From JACQAP01 sp035275265 (GTDB taxonomy: Bacteria; Pseudomonadota; Gammaproteobacteria; Burkholderiales; JACQAP01), in contig DATENC010000006.1 of the NCBI GenBank assembly GCA_035275265.1, forward strand, positions 372,001 to 436,000: a stretch of 64,000 nucleotides of DNA. The letters run 5' to 3'. The first letter of the stretch is position 1; each line of letters opens with the position of its first letter. Position numbers and translations under genes: made by a program. The notes under the pieces were generated by a model. That model was given only the letters and a program-made list of their open reading frames with translations. It was not told the DNA's origin and searched no databases. Shown here in pieces: positions 1 through 8,594 of this stretch.

Positions 1-621
1 CTATTCGGTCATGTGGTCTGGTGGGTCTGGTTCAACCCTTCGACCAGCGCATTCATGGAAAGGCGACTGGAAGTCTTGCAGGAGGACAATCCCAAGGCCG
101 CGCTACGCCACAAATGGGTGCCCTACGAGCGCATCTCGATCAATCTCAAGCGTGCCCTGATCGCGGCCGAGGATGCCAAGTTTCTCGACCACGACGGCTT
201 CGACTGGGAAGCGATCCAGAAGGCGTATGAAAAGAACATCGTCAGGGGAAAAGTCGTTGCCGGAGGTTCGACGATCAGCCAGCAACTGGCCAAGAACCTG
301 TTCCTGTCCGGGAAGCGCACGCCATGGCGCAAGGGCCAGGAAGCATTGATCACCGTCATGATCGAAAACGTGATGACAAAGCGGCGCATCTTCGAGATCT
401 ATCTCAACATCATCGAGTGGGGCAACGGCGTTTTCGGCGCCGAAGCCGCCGCACGTCACTACTATGACACCAGCGCGGCCTATCTCGACGCCGGGCAGGC
501 GGCGCGGCTTGCCGCAATGGTGCCAAGGCCACGCTTCTACGACCGCGTGCGCTACACCCCCCTACTGGAGCGGCGCACCGGCATCATCCTGGAGCACATG
601 CACTACGCGGAGGTTCCCTGA
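1..621 (+). CDS. mtgA: Monofunctional peptidoglycan glycosyltransferase MtgA (5' end outside window)
   Basis: This is the C-terminal part of a GT51 glycosyltransferase that polymerises lipid II into glycan strands at the inner membrane. The frame is open from base 1, so the N-terminus and most of the membrane anchor are missing; the WWVWFNP stretch is the end of the anchor. The family motifs follow in order: EDAKFLDHDG (its Glu is the expected catalytic base), GGSTISQQLAKN, RKGQEALI and KRRIFEIYLN. No transpeptidase domain follows, which separates it from the bifunctional PBP1A gene at 43.3-45.7 kb. It ends 55 bp before lgt on the same strand. A GTG in frame at base 13 is internal and not the true start. 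Confidence 0.93.
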   Translation, partial: LFGHVVWWVWFNPSTSAFMERRLEVLQEDNPKAALRHKWVPYERISINLKRALIAAEDAKFLDHDGFDWEAIQKAYEKNIVRGKVVAGGSTISQQLAKNLFLSGKRTPWRKGQEALITVMIENVMTKRRIFEIYLNIIEWGNGVFGAEAAARHYYDTSAAYLDAGQAARLAAMVPRPRFYDRVRYTPLLERRTGIILEHMHYAEVP

Positions 622-647
622 GTTATCGGGCTCATAGATCGCTCACG

Positions 648-653
648 TATAAT
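648..653 (+). promoter_or_regulatory. Possible -10 box upstream of lgt
   Basis: A perfect TATAAT lies 23 bp before the lgt start codon. The best -35 candidate is TTATCG at 623-628, with a 19-bp spacer, which is poor. It may give lgt its own promoter besides read-through from mtgA. Confidence 0.35.
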
Positions 654-676
654 TCGCCAACTTCTCCCGCGCCGAC

Positions 677-1471
677 ATGCTCATCCATCCGCAGTTCGAT
701 CCCGTAGCCGTCCATCTCGGGCCGCTGTCTGTGCGCTGGTACGGGTTGATGTACCTGCTGGCCTTTGTCATCGTGCTGCTGCTTGGACGTTACCGCATCA
801 GGACCCAGCCGCGGCTGGGCTGGACTAACCGCGATCTCGACGACGTGCTGTTCCTCGGCGTGCTCGGCGCCGTGCTGGGCGGGCGGCTTGGTTATGTGCT
901 GTTCTACAAGCTCTCCGAGTATATGTACGATCCGGTGCGGATCCTTTTCCTGTGGGAAGGCGGCATGTCTTTTCACGGCGGCTTCCTGGGTGTTCTGGTC
1001 GCGATGCTGTGGTTCGCGCGCTCGCATCACAAGAGCTGGCTCTCGGTGACCGACTTCATCGCACCGCTGATTCCGCTCGGGCTGGGCGCCGGAAGAATCG
1101 GCAACTTCATCAATGCGGAACTCTGGGGACGGCCAGCTAATGTCCCCTGGGCGATGGTTTTCCCGAATGTGGACAGCCTGCCGCGCCATCCCTCGCAGCT
1201 CTATGAGTTCCTTTTGGAGGGCCTGGTCCTGTTCGCGCTGCTGTGGTGGTTCTCCAGGCGCTGGCGGCCGGTCGGCGCGGTGTCCGGGGTGTTCCTGATC
1301 GGTTACGGGACGCTGCGATTTCTAGTCGAGTTCACCCGTGAGCCCGACGGTTTCCTGGGACTGCTCGCGCTGGGAATGTCGATGGGTCAGTGGTTGAGCC
1401 TGCCGATGGTTCTAGCCGGTATTGCGCTGCTTGCCTGGTCCAACCGTCGCAGAATAAGCAGCGCTAGTTGA
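677..1471 (+). CDS. lgt: Phosphatidylglycerol--prolipoprotein diacylglyceryl transferase
   Basis: Lgt transfers diacylglycerol from phosphatidylglycerol to the lipobox cysteine of prelipoproteins, the first step of lipoprotein maturation, in the inner membrane. The 264-residue product has the usual family length and several hydrophobic segments. The signature GRIGNFINAELWGR is at about residues 139-152, HGGFLG at 100-105, and HPSQLYE with a conserved Tyr near 172-177. Likely clients in this window are the LivJ-type lipoprotein and PilP. The 3' end overlaps the convergent SapC-family gene by 8 bp. Confidence 0.96.
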   Translation: MLIHPQFDPVAVHLGPLSVRWYGLMYLLAFVIVLLLGRYRIRTQPRLGWTNRDLDDVLFLGVLGAVLGGRLGYVLFYKLSEYMYDPVRILFLWEGGMSFHGGFLGVLVAMLWFARSHHKSWLSVTDFIAPLIPLGLGAGRIGNFINAELWGRPANVPWAMVFPNVDSLPRHPSQLYEFLLEGLVLFALLWWFSRRWRPVGAVSGVFLIGYGTLRFLVEFTREPDGFLGLLALGMSMGQWLSLPMVLAGIALLAWSNRRRISSAS

Positions 1472-2231
1472 GGTCGCGCGGTTTCGTCGGCGGAGAAACC
1501 GCAAAGAAGCTGCGGCGGTTGAGCAGACGCCGGAAGTTGTCCAGCGACAGCAGGTGCGAATAGACCTTTTCCAGCATGCCGGTGACGAGCAACTGGCGCA
1601 GCTTGTCGTCCGCCAGCAAATCCAGCGCATTTCTCGCAACCCGGTGCATGCCTTCAAGTTGCATAGTGAATCCTTCGACCTCCGCCTTCATCGTGAACGG
1701 CTCCAGCAGTTCAAACCGCGCCAGCAGTTTGCACAATTCGTCTGCGCGCAACAGGTCGCTCTCGTAGTCGAAGATCAGTTTCTCCAGTGCACTCCATTGC
1801 GGCAGCCTGTTGCCGGCCTCGTCGTACATCGGTTCGCCGCCGTCCTGAACGGCGCTCGTTTCCACGCACACGATGCGTTCCTTCTGCGCTTCGCCATCGA
1901 GCGTCACCTTGGCCATGCAAAAAGGGTAACGGCGCACGTAAGCAGGCAGGTACACACGCCGGTCCCAGGTGCCGTCGGTAAGGATGAAGAGGTTCTGCAT
2001 GGACTGCAGGCCGAGTATGACGACTGCGTCGAAAGTCTTGCCATCATCGGCGCTCACGAAGATGATTGGATAGTCGCGGCTGGCTGGCCCGAATTCGGCA
2101 AGACTGATCGGCATCGAGTGCAGCCGATGGAAGACCGCGGGTGCCTCTTCTCCGATGCGGGGCAGGACCACCTTGTGATTTTTTCGCAGCGGCGTGATCT
2201 GCGCGTAACCCAGCGGTGCCTCGATCTTCAT
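1464..2231 (-). CDS. SapC family protein
   Basis: The 255-residue product resembles the SapC-like family (PF07277), soluble proteins of unclear role that are not the Sap peptide-transporter permease. Family-type features are YPIIFVSADDG near residue 55, LGLQSMQNLF, and WDRRVYLPAYVRRYPF, followed by an acidic C-terminal half. The start was moved to the ATG that gives MKIEAPLGYAQI, because the upstream extension looks like untranslated sequence. In other proteobacteria such genes often sit beside TonB-dependent receptors or tryptophan halogenases (known of the family), but here the gene stands alone. Its 3' end overlaps lgt by 8 bp. The family call is fairly firm; the function is unknown. Confidence 0.72.
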   Translation of the reverse strand: MKIEAPLGYAQITPLRKNHKVVLPRIGEEAPAVFHRLHSMPISLAEFGPASRDYPIIFVSADDGKTFDAVVILGLQSMQNLFILTDGTWDRRVYLPAYVRRYPFCMAKVTLDGEAQKERIVCVETSAVQDGGEPMYDEAGNRLPQWSALEKLIFDYESDLLRADELCKLLARFELLEPFTMKAEVEGFTMQLEGMHRVARNALDLLADDKLRQLLVTGMLEKVYSHLLSLDNFRRLLNRRSFFAVSPPTKPRDLN

Positions 2232-2266
2232 GGAATGGGAGTCGTTTTGCCGGAATTTGATTACAG

Positions 2267-2272
2267 TATAAT
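2267..2272 (+). promoter_or_regulatory. Possible -10 box for tRNA-Ala
   Basis: A perfect TATAAT lies 42 bp before the mature tRNA 5' end, in the spacer from the divergent SapC-family gene. No convincing -35 hexamer is seen at 16-18 bp. It is the best candidate promoter for the isolated tRNA gene. Confidence 0.4.
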
Positions 2273-2314
2273 AACCCAGCAATTCTGGCGCTTAAGTGTG
2301 AATCCGATCATGAA

Positions 2315-2390
<76 letters not shown>

Positions 2391-2397
2391 ATATTAG

Positions 2398-2429
2398 AAG
2401 GGCCGCCTTGCGCGGCCCTTGTTCTTTTT
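2398..2429 (+). terminator. Intrinsic terminator of tRNA-Ala
   Basis: A 9-bp perfect stem (AAGGGCCGC with GCGGCCCTT) with a 5-nt loop is followed by GTTCTTTTT. It sits directly after the tRNA and 30 bp before the stop of the convergent DUF429 gene. Confidence 0.88.
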
Positions 2430-2458
2430 GAAGTCTGCAACAAGTAGCCTGCAGTTCC

Positions 2459-3292
2459 TTACCTCTCCGCCACCGTCGCGATCCACCCTTCCAGCGAATC
2501 GATTCTTGAAGGTAATCCGTAGTTGTGTTCGCGCCGCTGCCACGCCCACGCCGCCTGCAGGGCACACAGCACCGCGTCGAGACGGTCACCGCTGGCGTCG
2601 CGTACCAGCGAATTCAGCGTCAGAGCGGATGCGCTCAACGCAATATCGAATGGGTTGGCACGTGAGACCAATGCCGCGACGATCGCTCTTCGCGCGCGCG
2701 TGAGCTGCGGGGTCTGTTTCGCGGGGGCGTCGTTCTTGTATGAGCCTCTCACCATCTGCCGCGCCGCAAATCCGGGGTAGGCCTCGAATGCAATTCGCAG
2801 CCGATCGCCTTTGACTAAGCCTGGAATCGTGATACCGGCCTCCAGCAAACGCGGCGCACCTTCTAGGAACATCAGGCCGACCGGCGGATTCACCAGCTTG
2901 AGCGGACTGTGAGAGCGGGCCGGCAGGTCCGTGGCGCGGTGGGCATAGCGGCTTCCCGCCGCGCGGCTTTCGCGGTACCCGTCGAGCGCCGCGCGGAATC
3001 TCTCGCGGCCCAGGGAGCGGCAATGGAGTACGAGTTCATCCCAGGTTGCCGGCCAACCGAGATCGCGCGTCGCCTCGCGCGGTAAACCGAACGGAAAGTC
3101 GAAACCCGCGACCCAGGGGCCGCGGCGATTCAACCAGCATTCGTAGGTCTTCCACTCGCAGTACTCCTCGATGTCGGCGAGCTCGAATGCGCGCCCGCGC
3201 ATTTTTCCGGTCGCGATGGTGATCTGTTTTTGCTTGCTGGGGCGGCTGGTGAAATCCACGCCGGAGATCGGCCAGCCGGACCGGGCGGTCAT
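2459..3292 (-). CDS. DUF429 domain-containing protein
   Basis: The 277-residue product fits the DUF429 family (PF04250), thought to adopt an RNase H-like fold; no activity is established. The N-terminus has the family-type stretch GVDFTSRPSKQKQITIA, and WVAGFDFPFGLPRE near residue 65 would carry a second acidic residue of such a fold. The C-terminus contains SGDRLDAVLCALQAAWAW, typical of the family. A longer in-frame ORF exists upstream, but the chosen ATG lies 10 nt after the TPR stop and opens directly on the conserved region. It is probably the last gene of a kup-TPR-DUF429 transcript. Confidence 0.72.
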   Translation of the reverse strand: MTARSGWPISGVDFTSRPSKQKQITIATGKMRGRAFELADIEEYCEWKTYECWLNRRGPWVAGFDFPFGLPREATRDLGWPATWDELVLHCRSLGRERFRAALDGYRESRAAGSRYAHRATDLPARSHSPLKLVNPPVGLMFLEGAPRLLEAGITIPGLVKGDRLRIAFEAYPGFAARQMVRGSYKNDAPAKQTPQLTRARRAIVAALVSRANPFDIALSASALTLNSLVRDASGDRLDAVLCALQAAWAWQRREHNYGLPSRIDSLEGWIATVAER

Positions 3293-3302
3293 GTCGAAGC
3301 AC

Positions 3303-3635
3303 TCAGGATTGCAGCTGTTTCTCGAGGCGCTGCGCGAATACGGACATCTCCTTCGCTGCCTGTTTGTCGCCGCGACGCTCCGCAACTTCGATTCCATGGC
3401 GATAAGCGTCGAGCGCGTCGCGCAGGACACCGGCATCGGTCAGTGCCTTGCCCAGCAGCTTCCATGCGGCGGAATAGTTCGGGTCCATTTCGATCGCGCG
3501 CCGCAACTGGTGGACCGCGACCCATGTTTCCTGCAGCTTGAGATACTCGCTGCCGAGACTGAAGCGCAGTAGCGCCGAGTCCTTTCCCTGCGAGAGCAGC
3601 GCTTCGAGATTGCGAACGACCGATGCGGGATCCAT
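3303..3635 (-). CDS. TPR repeat protein
   Basis: This is a small helical-repeat protein of 110 residues without signal peptide or membrane segment. TPR-like units cover about residues 17-85, with LRFSLGSEYLKLQETWVAV, a second unit ending AIEMDPNYSAAWKLLGKAL, and a third ending DAYRHGIEVAERRG. The C-terminal helix is charged (KEMSVFAQRLEKQ). Such proteins usually mediate protein-protein contacts; the partner is unknown. The ATG giving MDPASVVRNLEAL lies 10 bp after the kup stop, so expression with kup is likely. A longer upstream frame overlapping kup is not used. Confidence 0.78.
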   Translation of the reverse strand: MDPASVVRNLEALLSQGKDSALLRFSLGSEYLKLQETWVAVHQLRRAIEMDPNYSAAWKLLGKALTDAGVLRDALDAYRHGIEVAERRGDKQAAKEMSVFAQRLEKQLQS

Positions 3636-3645
3636 GGAAACGTGC

Positions 3646-5535
3646 TTAGAGCTCGATGCGGGTACCGAGCTCGACCACGCGATTCGCGGGGATCCGGAAA
3701 AATGTCGTGGCGCTTGAAGCATTGCGCGACATGAGAGCAAAAAGCTTCTCACGCCACAGCGCCATGCCAGGCCCCACCGTTGGGATCAGCGTTTGCCGGC
3801 TCAGGAAAAACGAAGTTTCCATCATCTCGAACTTCAGTCCCTTTGCGGCAGCTAACTCAAGCGCGCGTGGCACGTCGGGTGCGTCCTTGAAACCATAGTG
3901 TGCAATAACGCGATAGAAATCCCCGCCAAGCGGCACGATCTCGATGCGTTCTTCGTCCGGCACGTGCGGAATATCGCGGGTTTGCACCGTCAGCAGCACG
4001 ATGCGCTCGTGAAGCACCTTGTTGTGATTGAGGTTGTGGAGCAGCGCGTGCGGCACCCCTTCGGCTGCGGCAGTCAGGAATACCGAAGTGCCAGGCACAC
4101 GCGTTGGTGGATGCGCGGTGACGCTCTGGATGAATGGTTCGATCGGGATCGCCCCCGGGGCCAGCCGCTCCATCAACAGCTCGCGACCGCGCTTCCAGGT
4201 GGCCAGCAGCGTGAACAGAACGATGCCGACTGCAACTGGGAACCAGCCTCCGTGCACCAGTTTGACCGTATTGGCGCTCAGGAAAGACAAGTCAATCGTG
4301 AGATAGAACAGCAACATCGGTACTGCTGCGGTCCACAGCGGCCAATTCCACAGCCTGTGCACCAGTACAAACGCGAGAACAGTGTCGATCGCCATGGTGC
4401 CGGTGACCGCAATGCCGTACGCGCCGGCGAGGTTGCTGGAGGAACCGAAGCCCAGCACCAGTCCGACTACGCAGGCGCTTAGCACCCAGTTGATCCACGG
4501 CATGTAAACCTGTCCGATTTCGCTTTCGGATGTGTGGGTGATGTCCAGGCGCGGACAATAGCCGAGCTGGATCGCCTGCCGCGTCAGCGAGTAGGTGCCG
4601 GAAATCACCGCCTGCGAAGCGATTACCGTGGCAAGCGTGGCAAAACCGACCATTGGATACAACGCCCAGGACGGAGCCATCCGATAAAACGGATGCTGAA
4701 TCGCCGAGGCATCGTGAAGCAACAGCGCACCCTGGCCGAAATAGTTCAACAACAATGCCGGCAGCACGAAATAGAGCCACGCGATCTGCATCGGCTTCCT
4801 GCCGAAGTGGCCCATATCGGTATACAGGGCCTCCACGCCGGTAATCGCCAGAACGACGCCGCCGAGTGCGAGAAATCCGTGGATTTTGTTTTGCACAAAG
4901 AACTGCACCGCATAGCCGGGGTAAACCGCCGCGAGCACGCTTGGCTGGTCAACGATGTTGACGATGCCCAGCAGGGCGAGGATCGAGAACCATGCGATCA
5001 TGACCGGTCCGAACAACGCGCCGACTCTGGCAGTCCCACCACGCTGAAACAGAAACAGGACCAGCAGTACTGCAATTGTGATTGGCACGACGTAGGGCGT
5101 GAATGCCGGAGTCGCGACGTTTAGTCCTTCCACTGCCGACAACACCGATATCGCCGGCGTGATCATGCCATCGCCGTAGAACAATGCGGCGCCGAAAAGC
5201 CCCAGCGACATCAGCATCCAGCGGGTTCGCGCGTGCGTCTTGGTCGTGCGCAGCAGCAATGCGAGGAGCGCAATGATGCCGCCCTCGCCGTGATTGTCGG
5301 CGCGCATCATGAAAACCACGTACTTGACGGTAACGATGATGATCAGCGCCCAGAACACCAGCGACAGCGCGCCTAGCACGGTGTCATGTGTGAGCGGAAT
5401 CCCGTACTTACCGCTGAAAACCTCTTTCATCGTGTACAAGGGACTGGTACCGATGTCGCCGAATACGACGCCGATGGCAGTGACGGCGAGCGCAGCCACG
5501 CCCGGCCTGGCATTCCGGTCGGAAAGGGAAGTCAT
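3646..5535 (-). CDS. kup: Low-affinity K+ uptake permease Kup
   Basis: Kup/Trk-KUP transporters bring K+ into the cell with H+ across the inner membrane. The 629-residue product matches the family length. The signature GDIGTSPLYT is at about residues 26-35, followed by some twelve hydrophobic segments (for example FGAALFYGDGMITPAISVL, and GGVVLAITGVEALYTDMGHFG) and a soluble C-terminal domain from about residue 455. The start is the ATG giving MTSLSDRNARPG; an in-frame extension of 21 residues upstream looks non-coding. It heads a minus-strand unit with the TPR and DUF429 genes. No K+-responsive leader was recognised. Confidence 0.95.
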   Translation of the reverse strand: MTSLSDRNARPGVAALAVTAIGVVFGDIGTSPLYTMKEVFSGKYGIPLTHDTVLGALSLVFWALIIIVTVKYVVFMMRADNHGEGGIIALLALLLRTTKTHARTRWMLMSLGLFGAALFYGDGMITPAISVLSAVEGLNVATPAFTPYVVPITIAVLLVLFLFQRGGTARVGALFGPVMIAWFSILALLGIVNIVDQPSVLAAVYPGYAVQFFVQNKIHGFLALGGVVLAITGVEALYTDMGHFGRKPMQIAWLYFVLPALLLNYFGQGALLLHDASAIQHPFYRMAPSWALYPMVGFATLATVIASQAVISGTYSLTRQAIQLGYCPRLDITHTSESEIGQVYMPWINWVLSACVVGLVLGFGSSSNLAGAYGIAVTGTMAIDTVLAFVLVHRLWNWPLWTAAVPMLLFYLTIDLSFLSANTVKLVHGGWFPVAVGIVLFTLLATWKRGRELLMERLAPGAIPIEPFIQSVTAHPPTRVPGTSVFLTAAAEGVPHALLHNLNHNKVLHERIVLLTVQTRDIPHVPDEERIEIVPLGGDFYRVIAHYGFKDAPDVPRALELAAAKGLKFEMMETSFFLSRQTLIPTVGPGMALWREKLFALMSRNASSATTFFRIPANRVVELGTRIEL

Positions 5536-5842
5536 GCGAAATTTGAATTGCGGGTCAACGGACGGGGTCGGCGAACTCGCCGCGCGAATTCGCCACAATT
5601 CCCGGCGTTCCGACTGAAACCGGCAGCAGAGATCGAACTTGGAAGATTTTTCTTCAACCTGCTCGCGGTCTGTTCGGCGTGGCCGTATTGCGGGGTGTCG
5701 AATCCCTTGCAGTCGAGTGATGCGTGGGCCGCAACGTAATGGCCCCTTCGGTTATGATCGCCACACTCACGTTCGGGGCCATTTGCGATCGGTCGCGGCC
5801 CTGAATATTTCAGGCGCCACATTCTATACCCCGGAGCGGGCC
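5536..5842. other. kup-ridA divergent spacer
   Basis: This 307-bp spacer separates divergent kup and ridA. It holds no convincing gene. The only distinct signals are a TATGAT hexamer (5753-5758) without a clear -35, and the inverted repeat CCTGAA-TAT-TTCAGG at 5800-5814, 28 bp before the ridA start. Promoters for both genes must lie here. Confidence 0.5.
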
Positions 5843-6223
5843 GTGACCAAACAGGCAATCAACACGAAGGACGCCCCCCAGGCGATTGGAACCTATTCGC
5901 AGGCCGTACAGGCAGGCGGCACGATTTACCTGTCCGGCCAGATCGGCCTCGATGCGACGACCATGCAAGTAGTCGAGGGAATCGACGCGCAGATCCACCG
6001 GGTGTTCGGGAATCTGCGGGCGGTGGCCGCCGCGTCGGGCGCGAGCCTCGATGACGTGGTGAAAGTCACTGTGTTCCTTACTGACCTCGCCAACTTCGCG
6101 CGTATGAACGAGATAATGGCCCAGTATTTCCGGCCGCCGTTTCCGGCACGTTCCGCCGTCGGCGTTTCGCAGTTACCGCGCGGCGCTCTGGTGGAGGTCG
6201 AGGCGATCGTGGTGAAGCCGTGA
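5843..6223 (+). CDS. ridA: RidA family 2-iminobutanoate/2-iminopropanoate deaminase
   Basis: RidA hydrolyses reactive enamine/imine intermediates released by PLP enzymes such as threonine dehydratase, protecting the cell from 2-aminoacrylate damage. The 126-residue product matches the trimeric YjgF/YER057c/UK114 fold. It contains DAPQAIGTYSQAV, LSGQIGLD and DVVKVTVFLTDL, and ends ARSAVGVSQLPRGALVEVEAI, which carries the conserved Arg that binds the substrate carboxylate. The start is a GTG with a GGAG Shine-Dalgarno 7 nt upstream; a longer frame upstream is not used. Its stop overlaps the recG GTG (GTGA), so the two are translationally coupled. Confidence 0.93.
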   Translation: MTKQAINTKDAPQAIGTYSQAVQAGGTIYLSGQIGLDATTMQVVEGIDAQIHRVFGNLRAVAAASGASLDDVVKVTVFLTDLANFARMNEIMAQYFRPPFPARSAVGVSQLPRGALVEVEAIVVKP

Positions 6224-8550
6224 GGCGTGAGGGTGAAGCGGCACAGACAGAGAGTTTCCGATCAACGCACCCAGCGGCCGCAACCACCCGCGTGAAACGA
6301 GCACTTCCCCAACGGAAGAAACAGCCAGCCGCTAGCACCGGCAAGAAACGCACGCCCATCCAGGTTGCATCACCCGCCACCGACAGTTCTTCTGCCTCAG
6401 GTCGCGATCCTCGCCCCTCGTCCCCCGCCCCTCATCCTTCACTGCAATTCGCCAGCCCCGTGGTGCGCGACAAGTTGGCGCGACTCGGGATCCTTGAGCT
6501 CTCCGACCTGGTGTTGCACCTGCCTTTGCGCTACGAGGACGAGACGCGCATCGTTTCGATCCACGACGCCTTGTCCGGAGACACCGTGCAGATTGAGGGC
6601 ACCGTGGTGAAGACCGAGGTCAAATTCCGTCCGGGCCGGCAACTTGTCTCCGAGGTCGATGACGGCAGTGGTGGTCTGATGATGCGGTTCTTCAATTTTT
6701 ATCCGAGTCAGCAGAAGGTGCTCGCACCGGGTGCACGCGTACGCGTAATGGGAGAAATCCGCCAGGGTTTCTTCGGTGCGGAGATGGTGCATCCCCGCTT
6801 CCGCGTGCTGCGCGGGGAAGTGCCGTTGCCGCAGGCATTGACCCCGATCTATCCAACCACTGCGGGCCTGGGCCAGGACACGCTACGCAAACTTGCCGGA
6901 CGCGCGCTCGAGCGCGCCGACCTCGAGGACACGCTGCCGGAACCGATACGCAGAAAGCTCAGAATCCCGCCGTTCCCGGAAGCGGTCCGCCTGTTGCATA
7001 ACCCGACGCCCGACGTGGATGCCCAGGCGCTGGCCGAGCGTGTGCATCCGGCCTGGCGCAGGGTCGCGTTCGATGAATTTCTCGCACAGCAATTGTCCAT
7101 GCGATTGCATCGCGACCGCCGCAACCGCGTGCGCGCGCATCCCCTGTTGCAGCATTCGGGTTTGTCGAAGCGCCTTCTGGAGTCGTTGCCGTTCCGGCTC
7201 ACGCGCGCACAGACGCGCACACTCAACGATATCCGCGGTGATCTAGCGCGCCCGCACCCCATGCAGCGCTTACTGCAGGGAGACGTGGGCAGTGGTAAGA
7301 CCATTGTGGCCGCGTTCGCGGCGTTGCAGGCCATCGAGAGCGGCTATCAGGCAGCTGTGATGGCACCCACCGAGATCCTCGCCGAGCAGCACTATCGGAA
7401 ATTCTCCCTGTGGCTGGAGCCGCTGGGAATCGAAACGGCGTGGCTGACCGGCAGTCTGAAAATGAAGGAACGCGACAAGATGCTTGCGGCGATAGAAGGA
7501 GGCAAGGCCCAGCTCGCGGTTGGAACCCACGCACTGTTCCAGGAAGACGTCACATTCAGAAAACTCGGGCTGGCCATAGTCGACGAGCAGCACCGTTTCG
7601 GCGTGCATCAGCGTCTCGCGCTGCGCATGAAGGGCGGCCGTGCCGATCAGGCGTTGCAGCCGCACCAGTTGATGATGAGCGCCACGCCCATCCCACGCAC
7701 ACTGGCGATGAGTTTCTACGCCGACCTCGACGTTTCGGTGATCGACGAATTGCCGCCCGGCCGAAAGCCGGTGGTGACCAAGCTGTTGTCGGCAACGCGC
7801 CGGGATGAGGTGCTCCGGCGGGTGCGTGACGGTTGTCTGGAGGGTAGGCAGGCTTATTGGGTCTGTCCGCTGATCGAGGAGTCCGACACCAGCGGAAGTG
7901 CCGAGGCCGCGCGCCCTGCCGAGAAGACTTTGCCGATCAGGCTTCGCCCGCGGCACGAAGCGCTGCAATTGCAGACTGCAATGGAAACTTACGAAGGGCT
8001 GCGGCAGATTTTTCCGGAACTGAAAGTTGGATTGGTGCACGGACGGCTGCCGAACCAGGAGAAAACGGCGGTAATGGCGGCCTTCCAGGCCAACCAGATC
8101 CAGTTGCTGGTCGCGACTACGGTGGTCGAGGTCGGAGTAGACGTACCCAATGCGTCGCTGATGGTCATCGAGCATGCCGAGCGCATGGGCTTGTCGCAGC
8201 TCCATCAGTTGCGCGGCCGGGTGGGTCGCGGTGCCGAGTCCAGTGTCTGCATTCTTCTGTACCAGAATCCTCTCTCGGACAACGCGCGCGAACGGCTGCG
8301 CATTATCTACGAGAACAACGACGGCTTCGAAATCGCGCGCCACGACTTGCGCCTGCGTGGTCCGGGGGAGTTGCTGGGCGCGCGCCAGAGCGGGGTGCCG
8401 ATGCTGCGGTTCGCGGATCTGGAAAAGGATCTCGATCTTCTCGAAGCGGCACGCAACGTCGCGCCGCAGTTGCTGCGAGACCATGCCAAGAGTGCCGAGC
8501 GTCATCTCAAGCGCTGGCTGGGTGGCAGGCAGGAGCTGATGAAAGTCTGA
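6220..8550 (+). CDS. recG: ATP-dependent DNA helicase RecG
   Basis: RecG is a double-stranded DNA translocase that regresses stalled replication forks and remodels Holliday junctions and R-loops. The product has an N-terminal wedge/OB domain (about residues 80-250). The helicase core shows Walker A GDVGSGKT at 354-361, DEQH near 453 and SATPIPRT, then motif VI-like QLRGRVGRG and the C-terminal RHDLRLRGPGELLGARQSG. At 776 residues it exceeds the roughly 690 of E. coli RecG. The excess is a basic, Pro/Ser/Ala-rich tail of about 75 residues before the wedge and an insertion of about 25 residues after WVCPLIEES. The start GTG overlaps the ridA stop. A downstream start cannot be excluded, since the tail looks disordered. 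Confidence 0.95.
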   Translation: MRREGEAAQTESFRSTHPAAATTRVKRALPQRKKQPAASTGKKRTPIQVASPATDSSSASGRDPRPSSPAPHPSLQFASPVVRDKLARLGILELSDLVLHLPLRYEDETRIVSIHDALSGDTVQIEGTVVKTEVKFRPGRQLVSEVDDGSGGLMMRFFNFYPSQQKVLAPGARVRVMGEIRQGFFGAEMVHPRFRVLRGEVPLPQALTPIYPTTAGLGQDTLRKLAGRALERADLEDTLPEPIRRKLRIPPFPEAVRLLHNPTPDVDAQALAERVHPAWRRVAFDEFLAQQLSMRLHRDRRNRVRAHPLLQHSGLSKRLLESLPFRLTRAQTRTLNDIRGDLARPHPMQRLLQGDVGSGKTIVAAFAALQAIESGYQAAVMAPTEILAEQHYRKFSLWLEPLGIETAWLTGSLKMKERDKMLAAIEGGKAQLAVGTHALFQEDVTFRKLGLAIVDEQHRFGVHQRLALRMKGGRADQALQPHQLMMSATPIPRTLAMSFYADLDVSVIDELPPGRKPVVTKLLSATRRDEVLRRVRDGCLEGRQAYWVCPLIEESDTSGSAEAARPAEKTLPIRLRPRHEALQLQTAMETYEGLRQIFPELKVGLVHGRLPNQEKTAVMAAFQANQIQLLVATTVVEVGVDVPNASLMVIEHAERMGLSQLHQLRGRVGRGAESSVCILLYQNPLSDNARERLRIIYENNDGFEIARHDLRLRGPGELLGARQSGVPMLRFADLEKDLDLLEAARNVAPQLLRDHAKSAERHLKRWLGGRQELMKV

Positions 8551-8564
8551 GAACTCCTGGCGGT

Positions 8565-8594
8565 TTGAGAGGGCCGGGAGCCGGGTGCTATCAT
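8565..8594 (+). promoter_or_regulatory. Predicted sigma-70 promoter for ubiA
   Basis: TTGAGA (5/6 to consensus) and TATCAT (5/6) are separated by 18 bp, beginning 14 bp after the recG stop. Transcription would start near 8601, leaving a leader of about 200 nt before ubiA. The leader contains a 57-codon ORF of uncertain reality (8625-8798) and a GTCGC-GCGAA-GCGAC hairpin. Confidence 0.5.
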
